DNA of 37,918 nt, taken from the NCBI GenBank assembly GCA_030595925.1, contig JAUVLC010000012.1, positions 1 through 37,918 on the forward strand, read 5' to 3'. The translations under genes and the position numbers were made by a program. Source of the DNA: Clostridia bacterium (GTDB taxonomy: Bacteria > CBDUZB01 > JAGLHV01). Shown piece by piece: positions 16,596 to 25,642 of the stretch. The notes beneath the pieces are model-generated. The model did not search any database. It was not told the DNA's origin and worked only from the letters and a program-made list of their open reading frames with translations. How positions within the stretch are numbered: the stretch's first letter is position 1; every line of letters starts with the position of its first letter.

Positions 16596-17306
16596 TTATA
16601 AAATTTGGTGAGAAATAATAATTGCTTCGGCAATTTCCTTCATTGATTTTCGGTTGTCCATACTTTTTCTCTGTAACCGGCGAAAAGACTCTTCTTCGGT
16701 TAAGTCATTTGCCCTCATCAAAATTCCTTTTGCTCTTTCCACCAGTTTGCGCGTTTCCATCTCTTCCTGAATAATCTTCGTTTTTACCATCAACTGAGCA
16801 TTTTCAATAACAATTGCTGCTTGATTAGCCACGGCAATAAGTGTTTCTGTTTCACTTTTAGTGAATTTATGAGACTTGGATGTATAACTGTTTATCACCC
16901 CAATTACCCGTCCTTTAACGCTTAAAGGTACACTCAAAAGCGAACACAGATTCTCAGTTACTGCTATGCTTTTATTAATAAATCTGGAATCTTTTTTTAC
17001 GTCAACAGTCTGAATAGGTTTATTTTCCTTCGCTACCTGACCGGAAATACCTTCGCCTAATTTTATGTGGGGTTTTTTATTGTAAGCTTTACTTACCGAA
17101 TGACTTGCCCGAATAACTAATTCATTTTTTCCTTCATCTAAAAGCATCAACGAACATATTTTCGAACCCATTACTTTTGCCGTTACAGTGACAATTAGAG
17201 ATAATATATCATCCAGATAAAGATCGGAAACAATCGTTTTGCTGACTTCCTGAATTGCTTTAAGTTTTTTAGCATAAGTTGATCGATTAGATTTTGAAAC
17301 AACCAT
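16596..17306 (-). CDS. GAF-ANTAR transcription antitermination regulator
   Basis: Residues of about 15-170 are a GAF sensor domain (LGEGISGQVAKENKPIQTVDV, SVPLSVKGRVIGVIN). About 175-236 is an ANTAR RNA-binding domain: METRKLVERAKGILMRANDLTEEESFRRLQRKS, ending MKEIAEAII. ANTAR proteins bind paired hexaloop hairpins in mRNA leaders and prevent termination, often for nitrogen genes. It is last in the run glnA-nuoE-nuoF-hoxU-like-this gene, 39 bp after the previous stop, with no clear Shine-Dalgarno site. Position and family suggest that it regulates this cluster or nitrogen genes elsewhere. I could not find a convincing paired-hexaloop target in the window. Confidence 0.88.
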   Translation of the reverse strand: MVVSKSNRSTYAKKLKAIQEVSKTIVSDLYLDDILSLIVTVTAKVMGSKICSLMLLDEGKNELVIRASHSVSKAYNKKPHIKLGEGISGQVAKENKPIQTVDVKKDSRFINKSIAVTENLCSLLSVPLSVKGRVIGVINSYTSKSHKFTKSETETLIAVANQAAIVIENAQLMVKTKIIQEEMETRKLVERAKGILMRANDLTEEESFRRLQRKSMDNRKSMKEIAEAIIISHQIL

Positions 17307-17345
17307 AATTTTTATTCTACACTATTTATAATTTATTTTTTAACA

Positions 17346-18038
17346 TTATTTATTTTTTGCTCTCAGGCAATTAAAACCCTCTCCCAGCCTGCAATCTACA
17401 CAAGTATCCACTATATTTTCTGCCATTGAAAGTTGTGATTCACACAAACCGCAAAAAAATTCTTCACCTTTTTTCATCGGGCCGGGACAGGGGGTAATAG
17501 TCATTGGACAAACATTTATACAGTCATTACATTGTTTGCAAAATTCCGGGCGTTTATCAAAAGGTAAAGCAACATGGCGTTCACTACCACGCCCGACAAA
17601 CCCCAAAGATTTAGACTGCCATGTTTCAGCACAAATTCTAACACACCGTCCACATAATACACAATCTTTGTTACGGAAAGGATAGCGTACCTCTTTGACC
17701 CCACATCTAAGGGCAATATCCTGAATAGCACGTGAATTAGGTGCCTCAGCTACTAACATTTCCGCAATATTTTTTCTTGCTTTAAGTATTCGTTCTGTAT
17801 GAGCTAAAATTACCATTCCTTCTTCTACTTCCAGCGTACAAGAAGTAGTAACTTTTGATTTACCATTTTTTACAACCTCTACAATACATAACCGGCACGC
17901 ACCTATGGGACTAATCCCGGGCATATGACAAAGATGCGGAATACATATACCATAACTTAAAGCAGCATCTAATACTGAAGTACCCTGCGGCGTCTTAACT
18001 TTAGAGCCGTTAATTGTAAGTGTTACATATTCATTCAT
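17346..18038 (-). CDS. NuoG N-terminal/HoxU-like iron-sulfur electron-transfer subunit, short form
   Basis: An N-terminal plant-type [2Fe-2S] ferredoxin domain has C37, C48, C51 and C67. Two [4Fe-4S] motifs follow: C126, C129, C132, C136 and C167, C170, C173, C177. The His-Cys3 cluster domain that sits between these in NuoG and HoxU is absent; AEAPNSRAIQDIALRCG stands there instead. After the second cluster, six further cysteines (184, 196, 199, 213, 216, 224) form FFCGLCE and DTCVDCRLGEGFNC. They might bind an extra metal or cluster. No molybdopterin or H-cluster domain follows, so this is a wire, not a catalyst. It lies 11 bp after nuoF; an AAGAGG site precedes the ATG. Confidence 0.85.
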   Translation of the reverse strand: MNEYVTLTINGSKVKTPQGTSVLDAALSYGICIPHLCHMPGISPIGACRLCIVEVVKNGKSKVTTSCTLEVEEGMVILAHTERILKARKNIAEMLVAEAPNSRAIQDIALRCGVKEVRYPFRNKDCVLCGRCVRICAETWQSKSLGFVGRGSERHVALPFDKRPEFCKQCNDCINVCPMTITPCPGPMKKGEEFFCGLCESQLSMAENIVDTCVDCRLGEGFNCLRAKNK

Positions 18039-18049
18039 TCGTTTTCCTC

Positions 18050-19903
18050 TTATGAAATAGTAATTGCGTTAAATTTACATACTTCTTTACAAATACCACA
18101 TTTTTCGCATTGGTCATCATCAATTCTGTAACTTTTTTTCTTCTCTCCAGAAATAGCACCGTGAGGACAAGCCTTAAGGCAACTTCCGCAACCGGTACAT
18201 TTATCTTCATCAATTGAATAATGTATCAATTCACGACAGACCCCGGCAGGACATCGTTTATCTTTTATGTGGGCTTCATATTCGGATTGAAAATATTTAA
18301 TCGTAGAAAGTATTGGATTGGGAGCTGTTTTACCCAAAGCACATAAAGAGGCTATTGATACTGTTTCCGCTGTTTCTTTAAGCAATTCCATTTTTTCTTC
18401 TGTCCCCTTGCCTTTAGTAATATCATCAATTATTTCCAACATACGGCTTAACCCCACTCGGCAAGGAACGCATTTACCGCAAGATTCGTCCAAAAGAAAT
18501 TTTAAAAAATATTTAGCAACATCAACCATACAGGTTGATTCATCCATAACTACCATGCCGCCGGAACCCACCATTGAACCGGCTTCGGCTAATGCCTCAA
18601 AATCCACAGGTAAATCAAAAAGCTCCTCCGGCAAACAACCCCCGGATGGCCCCCCTGTCTGAACGGCTTTTATCCTTTTTCCCGTAGCAGAGCCGCCACC
18701 TATATCGTATATAATCTTGCGCAAGCTGGTTCCCATAGGAACCTCAATTAATCCTGTATTTTTTATTTGTCCGGTGAGAGCAAAAATTTTCGTTCCTTTA
18801 CTCTTAGCAGTACCTTTTGAAGCAAACCAGGATGCACCATTTTTTATAATAAAGGGAACATTAGCCCATGTTTCAACATTATTTAAATTTGATGGAAGGT
18901 CATTAAAACCTTTATCTGTGGTATGAATATCCTTAGGCCGGGGCTCACCTACTTTACCTTCTAAAGAGGCCATTAAAGCAGTTGATTCTCCGCATATAAA
19001 TGCTCCGCCTCCCCTAACTATCTTTATATCAAAGGAAAAGTTTGTCCCAAAAATGTTTTTACCTAAAAGCCCCAATTCTTCCGCTTGTTGAATTGCTATT
19101 TTTGAATGTTTTACTGCAAGTGGATATTCGTTTCTCACGTATATATAACCATGTTTTGCACCAATTGCAAATGCACCAATAAGCATCCCTTCAATGACCG
19201 CATGAGGATTACCCTCTAATACACTTCTATCCATATAAGCCCCGGGGTCACCTTCATCTGCATTACAAATAACATATTTTGGACTACCTTCAGCATTTCG
19301 GCAATATTCCCATTTCTTTCCTGTAGGAAATCCTCCTCCCCCTCGGCCTCTAAGTCCGGATTCTTTTATCTCTTGAATGATTTCTTCCGGAGACATCTTG
19401 GTCAAAACTTTAACTAATGCCGAGTATCCACCCTGGGCTATATAATCATTAATATTACACGGATCAATTAATTTGTTTTGTTCAAGAACAGTCCGATTCT
19501 GGGATTTATAAAAAGAAATATCTCTTTCATAAGTAATTTTCTTTCCTGAAGTCGCGTCTGTATATAATAATCTTTCTATAATTTTATCTTTCGATAGCGT
19601 TTCAGAAACGATTTCAGGAATATCTTTTGGTTTAACAAAAGAATAAAAAATATTTTCGGGTTCAATAACCATAAGCGGCCCTTGTTCGCAAAAACCATGA
19701 CAACCCGTTGTTCTGATTTTTATCTTTTCTGTTAATCCTTTGTGTTTCAATTCTTCGTGTAAAGATGTTATTATAGATGAACATCCCGATGCCTGACACC
19801 CTGTGCCCGCACAAAGAGTAACTATTTTACTATATTTCTGATTATCTTTTTTTGTTCTTTCCGATAGTTCTTTCAAACTTTTCATACTTGTTATTGTATT
19901 CAT
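18050..19903 (-). CDS. nuoF: NuoF/HydB-type NAD(P)H- and FMN-binding flavoprotein
   Basis: This diaphorase subunit oxidises NAD(P)H or reduces NAD(P)+. Domains in order are a thioredoxin-like [2Fe-2S] domain (C31, C36, C68, C72), the FMN/NADH-binding core with GLRGRGGGGFPTGKKW (184-198), CNADEGDPGAYMDR and CGESTALMASLEGK, a [4Fe-4S] site at C475, C478, C481 and C521, and a C-terminal 2[4Fe-4S] ferredoxin (C569-C579 and C599-C609). The N- and C-terminal additions are those of HydB/HndC from electron-bifurcating or NADP-reducing hydrogenases, not of respiratory NuoF. Its ATG overlaps the nuoE stop by 4 nt. It is cytoplasmic. Whether it bifurcates cannot be told from sequence alone. Confidence 0.92.
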   Translation of the reverse strand: MNTITSMKSLKELSERTKKDNQKYSKIVTLCAGTGCQASGCSSIITSLHEELKHKGLTEKIKIRTTGCHGFCEQGPLMVIEPENIFYSFVKPKDIPEIVSETLSKDKIIERLLYTDATSGKKITYERDISFYKSQNRTVLEQNKLIDPCNINDYIAQGGYSALVKVLTKMSPEEIIQEIKESGLRGRGGGGFPTGKKWEYCRNAEGSPKYVICNADEGDPGAYMDRSVLEGNPHAVIEGMLIGAFAIGAKHGYIYVRNEYPLAVKHSKIAIQQAEELGLLGKNIFGTNFSFDIKIVRGGGAFICGESTALMASLEGKVGEPRPKDIHTTDKGFNDLPSNLNNVETWANVPFIIKNGASWFASKGTAKSKGTKIFALTGQIKNTGLIEVPMGTSLRKIIYDIGGGSATGKRIKAVQTGGPSGGCLPEELFDLPVDFEALAEAGSMVGSGGMVVMDESTCMVDVAKYFLKFLLDESCGKCVPCRVGLSRMLEIIDDITKGKGTEEKMELLKETAETVSIASLCALGKTAPNPILSTIKYFQSEYEAHIKDKRCPAGVCRELIHYSIDEDKCTGCGSCLKACPHGAISGEKKKSYRIDDDQCEKCGICKEVCKFNAITIS

Positions 19904-20382
19904 TGTTTTTTACTTTCTTTACAAGATTTGTTGCGATATTTTTGTATTAAAACACGTAATTTACCTGCAGTCATATGATCGTAATATTTTCCATCCAACA
20001 CCACCACAGGACCCAATGCACAAGCACCCAGGCAATTAACCGTTTCTACGGTAAATTCCCCGTCCTCGGTAGTCTCTCCGGGCTTAATACCCAATTGACC
20101 AAGCACTTCATCTAAAAACTTAGGGGCTCCCCTTACATGACACGCTGTCCCCATACACACAGTTAAAATATGTTCTCCCCGTGGTTTAAGAGTAAACGCT
20201 TTATAAAAATTTGCCACTCTAAATACTTCAATCAAAGGTACTTCTAATTTTTCAGATACATTCCTTAAAATATCTTCAGGGAGATAGTTATAAGTTTTCT
20301 GAACTTCCTGTAGTACTTCAATCAATTCAGATGAAGACTTGCCCGTAGTTTCTAATATGTTATCCAATTTTTCCGTATGCAC
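19900..20382 (-). CDS. nuoE: NuoE/HydC-type [2Fe-2S] subunit
   Basis: A helical N-terminus (residues 1-65, with the LQEVQKTYNYLPEDILRNVS stretch) is followed by a thioredoxin-like domain with C76, C81, C117 and C121 in CMGTACHVRG and NCLGACALGP, the ligands of a single [2Fe-2S] cluster. The 160 aa fit NuoE, HoxE, HndA and HydC. It forms a unit with the NuoF-like protein, whose gene overlaps it by 4 nt. It lies 54 bp after glnA across AT-rich DNA with no GC-rich terminator hairpin. A GAGGTTG ribosome site precedes the ATG. Confidence 0.92.
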   Translation of the reverse strand: MHTEKLDNILETTGKSSSELIEVLQEVQKTYNYLPEDILRNVSEKLEVPLIEVFRVANFYKAFTLKPRGEHILTVCMGTACHVRGAPKFLDEVLGQLGIKPGETTEDGEFTVETVNCLGACALGPVVVLDGKYYDHMTAGKLRVLIQKYRNKSCKESKKQ

Positions 20383-20436
20383 AATTTCAACCTCTGTTTA
20401 AATTTTAATTTTTAATTTAAAAATTATTATATTTTT

Positions 20437-21762
20437 TTAAAGCAGCGGAAGATATTTTTCCAGTTCAAAGGAAGTAATCTGTACCCTGTAATCTTCCCAT
20501 TCTCTCTTTTTGTTAAGGATAAAACGCAGGAAAATATGTTCTCCTAAAGTTCCTTTAACGAATTCACTCTTTTCCGCTTCTTTAATTGCTTCAAAAAGAT
20601 TTAAAGGTAAACTGGAAATATTTCTTTTTTCTATTTCCGACATTTGCATCTTATAAAGGTTAGGTTCTATAGGCGCCGGCAAAACATATTCTTTTTCCAT
20701 TCCTCTTAAACCCGCAGCCAACATCACTGAAAAAGCAAGGTAAGGATTAGCCGCCGGATCCGGACAGCGCAATTCCATTCTTGTTGCCTTTTCATTTCCC
20801 GGCCGATACAAAGGGACTCGAATCAATGTCGTCCTGTTTTTTTGAGCCCAGGAAATATAGACCGGTGCTTCAAACCCGGAAACAAGTCTCTTGTATGAAT
20901 TTACCCACTGACAAACTACCAGAGAAAATTCTCTTATATGTTTTAATTGTCCGGCTATGAATTGCTTGGCTAAAGAAGAAAGATGATGTTTATCTTTAGC
21001 ATCATAAAAGGCATTTCGTTCTTTCTTAAAAAGTGATTGATGGGTATGCATTCCGCTGCCGTTGTGTCCTAATAAAGGCTTGGGCATAAAGGTAGCATAA
21101 ACACCGTATTGTTGAGCAATCTCTTTAATACAATAACGCATAGTAATAATATTATCAGCCATAGATAAAGCATCAGAATAAGCCGGATCTATCTCATGCT
21201 GGCTGTGAGCTACCTCATGATGACTGGCCTCTATGGCAATACCCATCTCTTCTAAAACTCGCACCGTTTTGTTACGCATATCATTAGCTAAATCATTAGG
21301 AATAAGTTCAAAATATGTCCCTTCATCAAGAATTTCAGTGTTTTTACTGTTTTTAAAATAAAAATATTCCATTTCAGGCCCTACATTAAAAGTAAAACCT
21401 TTTTTTTGGGCCTGTTCTAAATTACGCTTAAGAACATAACGGGGATCTCCTGGATAAGGAGTCTTATCCGGATTTAAAATGTCACAAAACATCCTGGCTA
21501 CCGGACCCTCTTCTATTGCCCAGGGAAGAATCTTAAAAGTTGAAACATCAGGCATAGCAATAATATCCGATTCTTCTGCCTCAGCAAAACCGGTTATTGA
21601 CGAACCATCAAACCCTTTGCCGTACTCTAAAGTAGGTTTTAACTCTTTTGGCGTAATGGAAACACATTTCAATGTCCCTAAAATATCTACAAACCAGAGC
21701 TGAATGGTTTTGACTTTTTTTTCTCTAACAATTTTTAATATATCCAAACTTGCTTTATTCAT
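20437..21762 (-). CDS. glnA: Glutamine synthetase type I (alpha-type length)
   Basis: It makes glutamine from glutamate, ammonia and ATP as a cytoplasmic dodecamer. The N-terminal beta-grasp domain includes KGFDGSSITGFAEAEESD. The catalytic domain has NVGPEMEYFYF, HNGSGMHTHQSLF and RCPDPAANPYLAFS, all GSI signatures. At 441 aa it is the short GSI-alpha form, without the roughly 25-residue insertion of GSI-beta. The adenylylation-site region reads EPNLYKMQ, as in forms regulated by feedback rather than adenylylation. It has a good promoter with a palindrome near the start of transcription, so transcriptional control is likely. The diaphorase and ANTAR genes follow. Confidence 0.95.
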   Translation of the reverse strand: MNKASLDILKIVREKKVKTIQLWFVDILGTLKCVSITPKELKPTLEYGKGFDGSSITGFAEAEESDIIAMPDVSTFKILPWAIEEGPVARMFCDILNPDKTPYPGDPRYVLKRNLEQAQKKGFTFNVGPEMEYFYFKNSKNTEILDEGTYFELIPNDLANDMRNKTVRVLEEMGIAIEASHHEVAHSQHEIDPAYSDALSMADNIITMRYCIKEIAQQYGVYATFMPKPLLGHNGSGMHTHQSLFKKERNAFYDAKDKHHLSSLAKQFIAGQLKHIREFSLVVCQWVNSYKRLVSGFEAPVYISWAQKNRTTLIRVPLYRPGNEKATRMELRCPDPAANPYLAFSVMLAAGLRGMEKEYVLPAPIEPNLYKMQMSEIEKRNISSLPLNLFEAIKEAEKSEFVKGTLGEHIFLRFILNKKREWEDYRVQITSFELEKYLPLL

Positions 21763-21797
21763 CGTTAATCCTTTCCTTTTTTAACAAAAAATAAACT

Positions 21798-21814
21798 ATA
21801 ATGTTATGCATTAT
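21798..21814. promoter_or_regulatory. Palindromic operator-like site at the glnA start of transcription
   Basis: ATAATG-5 nt-CATTAT, a perfect 6-bp inverted repeat, beginning at about the predicted transcript start. It could be a nitrogen-regulator operator; the regulator is not identified. Confidence 0.45.
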
Positions 21815-21821
21815 GGTTGCC

Positions 21822-21850
21822 ATTTTACTTTAAAAAATTATTAATGTCAA
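21822..21850 (-). promoter_or_regulatory. glnA promoter
   Basis: Minus strand TTGACA (21845-21850), 17-bp spacer, TAAAAT (21822-21827). The expected transcript start is near 21815, giving a leader of about 50 nt; AAGGAAAGG lies just before the ATG. Confidence 0.75.
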
Positions 21851-21899
21851 GAAAAAACAAAAAGCTCCGGTTGCCGAACTGTATTTCTTGTTCCTTTCT

Positions 21900-22095
21900 G
21901 TGCACCTGCGAATAAATCTGTGTTATATCTAATGTAGTTGCCCAATTTACTTGTCCGCCAGTCTGTTTGGAGGATTGGGCTAATGAATACTTTTTCCGAG
22001 GGGCGTCATACATTCGACAAGCTCAGTACAAGTTCATGTCGCCACTACAATTGCTTTAAAAATCAGAGTTGTAACACCGTCTGGAAAGCAGAAAT
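21900..22095. repeat. MITE-like element, copy C (core deleted), upstream of glnA
   Basis: It shares with copies A and B the left-arm runs atgtagttgcccaat and gctaatgaatactttttccg, and the right-arm run atgtcgccactacaattgct followed by aatcagagtt. The inner inverted repeat and REPIN core of copy A are missing; cattcgacaagctcagtaca replaces them. It ends about 50 bp upstream of the glnA -35. Confidence 0.65.
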
Positions 22096-22122
22096 CCATT
22101 TTTCAATAATAATATTTTTCTG

Positions 22123-22176
22123 TGATAGTTGCAGGCTTTACGACTTAAAACCTACGCAACTTAAAAGTTGTAGCTA
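22123..22176. repeat. Degenerate REPIN-like pair
   Basis: gatagttgcaggcttta on the left and aaaagttgtagctac on the right resemble decayed GTAG hairpin arms. The rest of 22177-22299, up to the carB stop, is AT-rich and shows no clear terminator. Confidence 0.4.
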
Positions 22177-22299
22177 CAGAAATAGAACAATATTCACTGC
22201 CATTTTTTGGTCAAAACAAAAAAATTCATAAATTCGTTATAATTACAATAAATTCTTTAAAAAGTTGCTATAAAAAATATGAATAAGTTATAATTTTTT

Positions 22300-25200
22300 T
22301 TAAACAAGCTCCTTATAATAATCCTGCAGGGGTTTGGGTAAATTTTTATCCTTAGCTACAGATTGAATACCTTCAACACTAGCCTGAGCGGCCGTTAATG
22401 AAGTAATGTAAGGAATTTTATACTGTATCGCCTCCATACGAATAAAACTATCATCGTATTTACCACTGCGTCCGATAGGTGTATTAATAATAAGATTGAT
22501 TTCTTTATTTTTGATTGCATCGGTAATATTGGGTTTACCTTCATGTAATTTCTTTAGCCTTACACTTTCTATCCCCTTTTCTTTTAAGAAACACCCGGTG
22601 CCACTTGTAGCGTAAATATTAAATCCTATTTTCTTAAGCTGTTGGGCAATAAGAACCAAACCCTGTTTATCTTTATCAGCTACGGTTAAAAGGACATTCC
22701 CTTTTAGGGGAAGTTTAGTCCCGGCAGCTTCCTGCGCCTTATAGAAAGCAAGTCCAAAGGTTTCAGCAATTCCCATAACCTCACCGGTAGCCCTCATTTC
22801 CGGTCCCAACAGAGGATCTACCTCGGGAAACATATTGAACGGAAAAACAGCTTCTTTTACTGCGACATAAGGAAGTTTATAGGTTTTCAACTCGGGAAAA
22901 TCTTTAATTTTTTTACCCAACATTATCTGGGTTGCTATACGGGCTATAGGAATTCCCGTAATTTTAGAAACCAGAGGAACTGTACGCGATGCCCTGGGAT
23001 TTGCTTCAAGAATATAGACTTTATCATCACAGATAGCATATTGGATATTCATTAAACCCACAACCTTCAATTCCCTGGCGATTTGAGCAGTATATTTCTC
23101 TATTGTCTTTAAATTTTCTTCTTTAATCGTTCTGGTGGGAATAGCACAGGCAGAATCACCTGAATGAACACCGGCCAACTCTATGTGCTGCATAACGGCC
23201 GCAACAAATGTATTCTCACCATCGGAAAGAGCATCGACTTCTATTTCAACGGCCTGTTCAAGAAATCGGTCAATAAGCATCGGATATTCAGGACTAACAT
23301 CTATTGCTTTCTCGGCATATTTTCGCAACATCGTTTCATCATATATAATCTCCATCCCTCTTCCGCCTAACACAAAAGACGGCCTCACCATCAGGGGATA
23401 GCCTATCTTTTCAGCAATAGCAATGGCTTTTTCTAACGAACGGGCTGTGCCGCTTTCCGGCTGAAGAATATTAAGAGCAATCATCTTTTCACGAAAACGT
23501 TCTCTATCTTCCGCTAAATGAATACTCGCCGGTGACGTACCTAAAATTTTTACCCCATTATCTTCCAATTCCTTAGCAATATTCAAAGGAGTCTGTCCGC
23601 CAAACTGGACAATTACCCCTTCCGGTTTTTCTTTCTCATAAATTGCCAGAACATCTTCAATGGTTAACGGTTCAAAATAGAGTTTATTGGAGGTGTCATA
23701 ATCGGTGGATACAGTTTCAGGGTTACAGTTGACCATAATGGACTCATATTTTTCATCACGCAGAGCAAAGGCTGCGTGTACGCAGGTATAATCAAATTCT
23801 ATCCCCTGACCAATTCTGTTCGGGCCGCCACCTAAAATCATTATTTTTTTATTTGGCGAAACAGGAATTTCGTCCTTGGCATTATAGGTAGAATAATAAT
23901 AGGCCGCATCTGTTACCCCACTGACAGGAACAGCTTCAAATCCTACTTTTTTTCCGATGGCAATCCTTTTTTCTCTAATGTCCTTTTCTTTTATTTTAAA
24001 AAGACCTGCTAAATATTTATCGGAAAAACCCCACTCTTTGGCTTGCTCCAGCTTTTTATCCGGGAGTTCCTTCCATACAAGCTTCAGTAGTTCCTCTTCA
24101 AAATCAACTAATTCTTTCATTTCCTGAAGAAACCAACGTCCGATATGGGTCAATTTATAAAGTTCTTCTACCCCCGCTCCCTTGCGCAAGGCTTCATATA
24201 CTAAAAAAATACGTTCGCTGGAAGCATAAGCTAACTTCTCTTTTAATCTTTGCAGTGAAAGCGACTTAAAATTCTTAGCCCCTCCCAGACCATATCTTTT
24301 TATTTCCAGTGAGCGAATGGCTTTTTGAAACGATTCCTTAAATGTCTTGGCAATACTCATCACTTCCCCTACTGCTTTCATTTGTGTTCCTATTCTATCC
24401 TTGGCTCGAGGAAATTTCTCAAAGGCCCAACGGGCAAACTTAATTACTACATACTCTCCACTGGGTTGATATTTCTCCAGCGTTCCTTCCTTCCAATATG
24501 GGATTTCATCCATTGTTATCCCAACAGCCAGCTTTGTGGAAATAAGTGCAATCGGAAATCCTGTTGCTTTTGAAGCAAGTGCGGAAGAACGCGATGTTCG
24601 GGGATTAATCTCAATTACGACCAATCTGTCATCTTTCAAATTATGAGCAAACTGTACGTTTGTCCCTCCAAGTACACCGATGGCATCTACTATTTTGTAT
24701 GAAATTTCCTGCATCCGTCGTTGTAATTCCTGTGGAACCGTGAGCATGGGTGCTGAACAAAAACTATCCCCTGTATGTACTCCCATTGCATCAATATTTT
24801 CAATAAAACAGACTGTAATTTTTTGATTCTTTTGGTCCCTGACTACCTCAAGTTCCAATTCTTCCCATCCCAAAACAGATTCCTCAACTAACACCTGATG
24901 CACTAAACTCACCGCCAATCCCCGACTTACTATGTCCCTTAGTTCTTCAACATTATAGGCAATTCCCCCTCCTGTTCCACCCATGGTATAAGCAGGCCGT
25001 AAAACAACAGGATAACCCATTTTTTCCACTATTTTCTCAGCTTCCTCAATAGAATAACATGGCTCGGATAGAGGAATGGATACACCCAATTTTTTCATCG
25101 TTTCTTTAAAAATAATGCGGTCTTCCCCCCGTTCAATAGCATCAATTTTAACACCGATAACCTCAACACTATATTTATCTAACACCCCGGCCTTATAAAG

Positions 25201-25503
25201 AGCAGAGGCAAGATTAAGCCCGGTCTGCCCTCCCAGATTAGGAAGAAGGGCATCTGGTTTTTCTTTTTCGATAATCTTTTCCAAACTCTCCAGGGTAAGC
25301 GGTTCCACATAGGTTTTATCAGCCATACCCGGGTCAGTCATTATCGTCGCAGGATTGGAGTTAACTAAAACCACCTCATATCCTTCTTTCTTCAAGGCCT
25401 TACAAGCTTGAGTACCTGAATAATCAAATTCACAGGCCTGGCCTATTATTATCGGACCGGAACCTATGATTAAAACCTTGTGAATGTCTGTTCTTTTGGG
25501 CAT
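22300..25503 (-). CDS. carB: Carbamoyl-phosphate synthase large subunit
   Basis: It makes carbamoyl phosphate for arginine and pyrimidine synthesis from ammonia, bicarbonate and two ATP. The full-length 1067 aa hold two homologous ATP-grasp halves: the first (about 1-400) starts KVLIIGSGPIIIGQACEFDYSG, split here as KVLIIGSGP and IIIGQACEFDYSG; the second (about 548-930) starts KIMILGGGPNRIGQGIEFDY. An oligomerisation region lies between them, and a C-terminal MGS-like allosteric domain (about 930-1067, ATSGTGCFLKEKG) binds effectors. The glutaminase subunit carA is not in the window, so it is encoded elsewhere. The gene has its own promoter; a TGGAG site precedes the ATG. Confidence 0.96.
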   Translation of the reverse strand: MPKRTDIHKVLIIGSGPIIIGQACEFDYSGTQACKALKKEGYEVVLVNSNPATIMTDPGMADKTYVEPLTLESLEKIIEKEKPDALLPNLGGQTGLNLASALYKAGVLDKYSVEVIGVKIDAIERGEDRIIFKETMKKLGVSIPLSEPCYSIEEAEKIVEKMGYPVVLRPAYTMGGTGGGIAYNVEELRDIVSRGLAVSLVHQVLVEESVLGWEELELEVVRDQKNQKITVCFIENIDAMGVHTGDSFCSAPMLTVPQELQRRMQEISYKIVDAIGVLGGTNVQFAHNLKDDRLVVIEINPRTSRSSALASKATGFPIALISTKLAVGITMDEIPYWKEGTLEKYQPSGEYVVIKFARWAFEKFPRAKDRIGTQMKAVGEVMSIAKTFKESFQKAIRSLEIKRYGLGGAKNFKSLSLQRLKEKLAYASSERIFLVYEALRKGAGVEELYKLTHIGRWFLQEMKELVDFEEELLKLVWKELPDKKLEQAKEWGFSDKYLAGLFKIKEKDIREKRIAIGKKVGFEAVPVSGVTDAAYYYSTYNAKDEIPVSPNKKIMILGGGPNRIGQGIEFDYTCVHAAFALRDEKYESIMVNCNPETVSTDYDTSNKLYFEPLTIEDVLAIYEKEKPEGVIVQFGGQTPLNIAKELEDNGVKILGTSPASIHLAEDRERFREKMIALNILQPESGTARSLEKAIAIAEKIGYPLMVRPSFVLGGRGMEIIYDETMLRKYAEKAIDVSPEYPMLIDRFLEQAVEIEVDALSDGENTFVAAVMQHIELAGVHSGDSACAIPTRTIKEENLKTIEKYTAQIARELKVVGLMNIQYAICDDKVYILEANPRASRTVPLVSKITGIPIARIATQIMLGKKIKDFPELKTYKLPYVAVKEAVFPFNMFPEVDPLLGPEMRATGEVMGIAETFGLAFYKAQEAAGTKLPLKGNVLLTVADKDKQGLVLIAQQLKKIGFNIYATSGTGCFLKEKGIESVRLKKLHEGKPNITDAIKNKEINLIINTPIGRSGKYDDSFIRMEAIQYKIPYITSLTAAQASVEGIQSVAKDKNLPKPLQDYYKELV

Positions 25504-25534
25504 AGTTTATACTCCATTTTATAAATAAAGTAAA

Positions 25535-25554
25535 TGATAAATGGTAAGTTATCA
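25535..25554. promoter_or_regulatory. Inverted repeat in the carB leader
   Basis: TGATAA-8 nt-TTATCA lies roughly 17-36 nt after the predicted carB transcript start. It may be an operator or a small hairpin; its role is unknown. Confidence 0.35.
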
Positions 25555-25577
25555 CTCCTGAAAATTTATTAAGGGGC

Positions 25578-25607
25578 ATTTTACATGTTATTAATTATAT
25601 TTGTCAA
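25578..25607 (-). promoter_or_regulatory. carB promoter
   Basis: Minus strand TTGACA (25602-25607), 18-bp spacer, TAAAAT (25578-25583), lying in the 139-bp gap after nadE. It implies that carB can be transcribed independently of nadE. Confidence 0.65.
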
Positions 25608-25642
25608 GTAAAGAGAGCTCTTTTTATTTAAAATTCGTTCTT

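Noticed and set aside
17346-19903. [FeFe]-hydrogenase H-cluster domain
   Set aside because: No TSCCPxW-type or other H-cluster motifs occur in the module; the HoxU-like protein stops after the ferredoxin domains.
20383-20436. ANTAR target hairpins between glnA and nuoE
   Set aside because: Only an AT-rich weak hairpin is present; paired hexaloops with the expected A/G positions were not seen.
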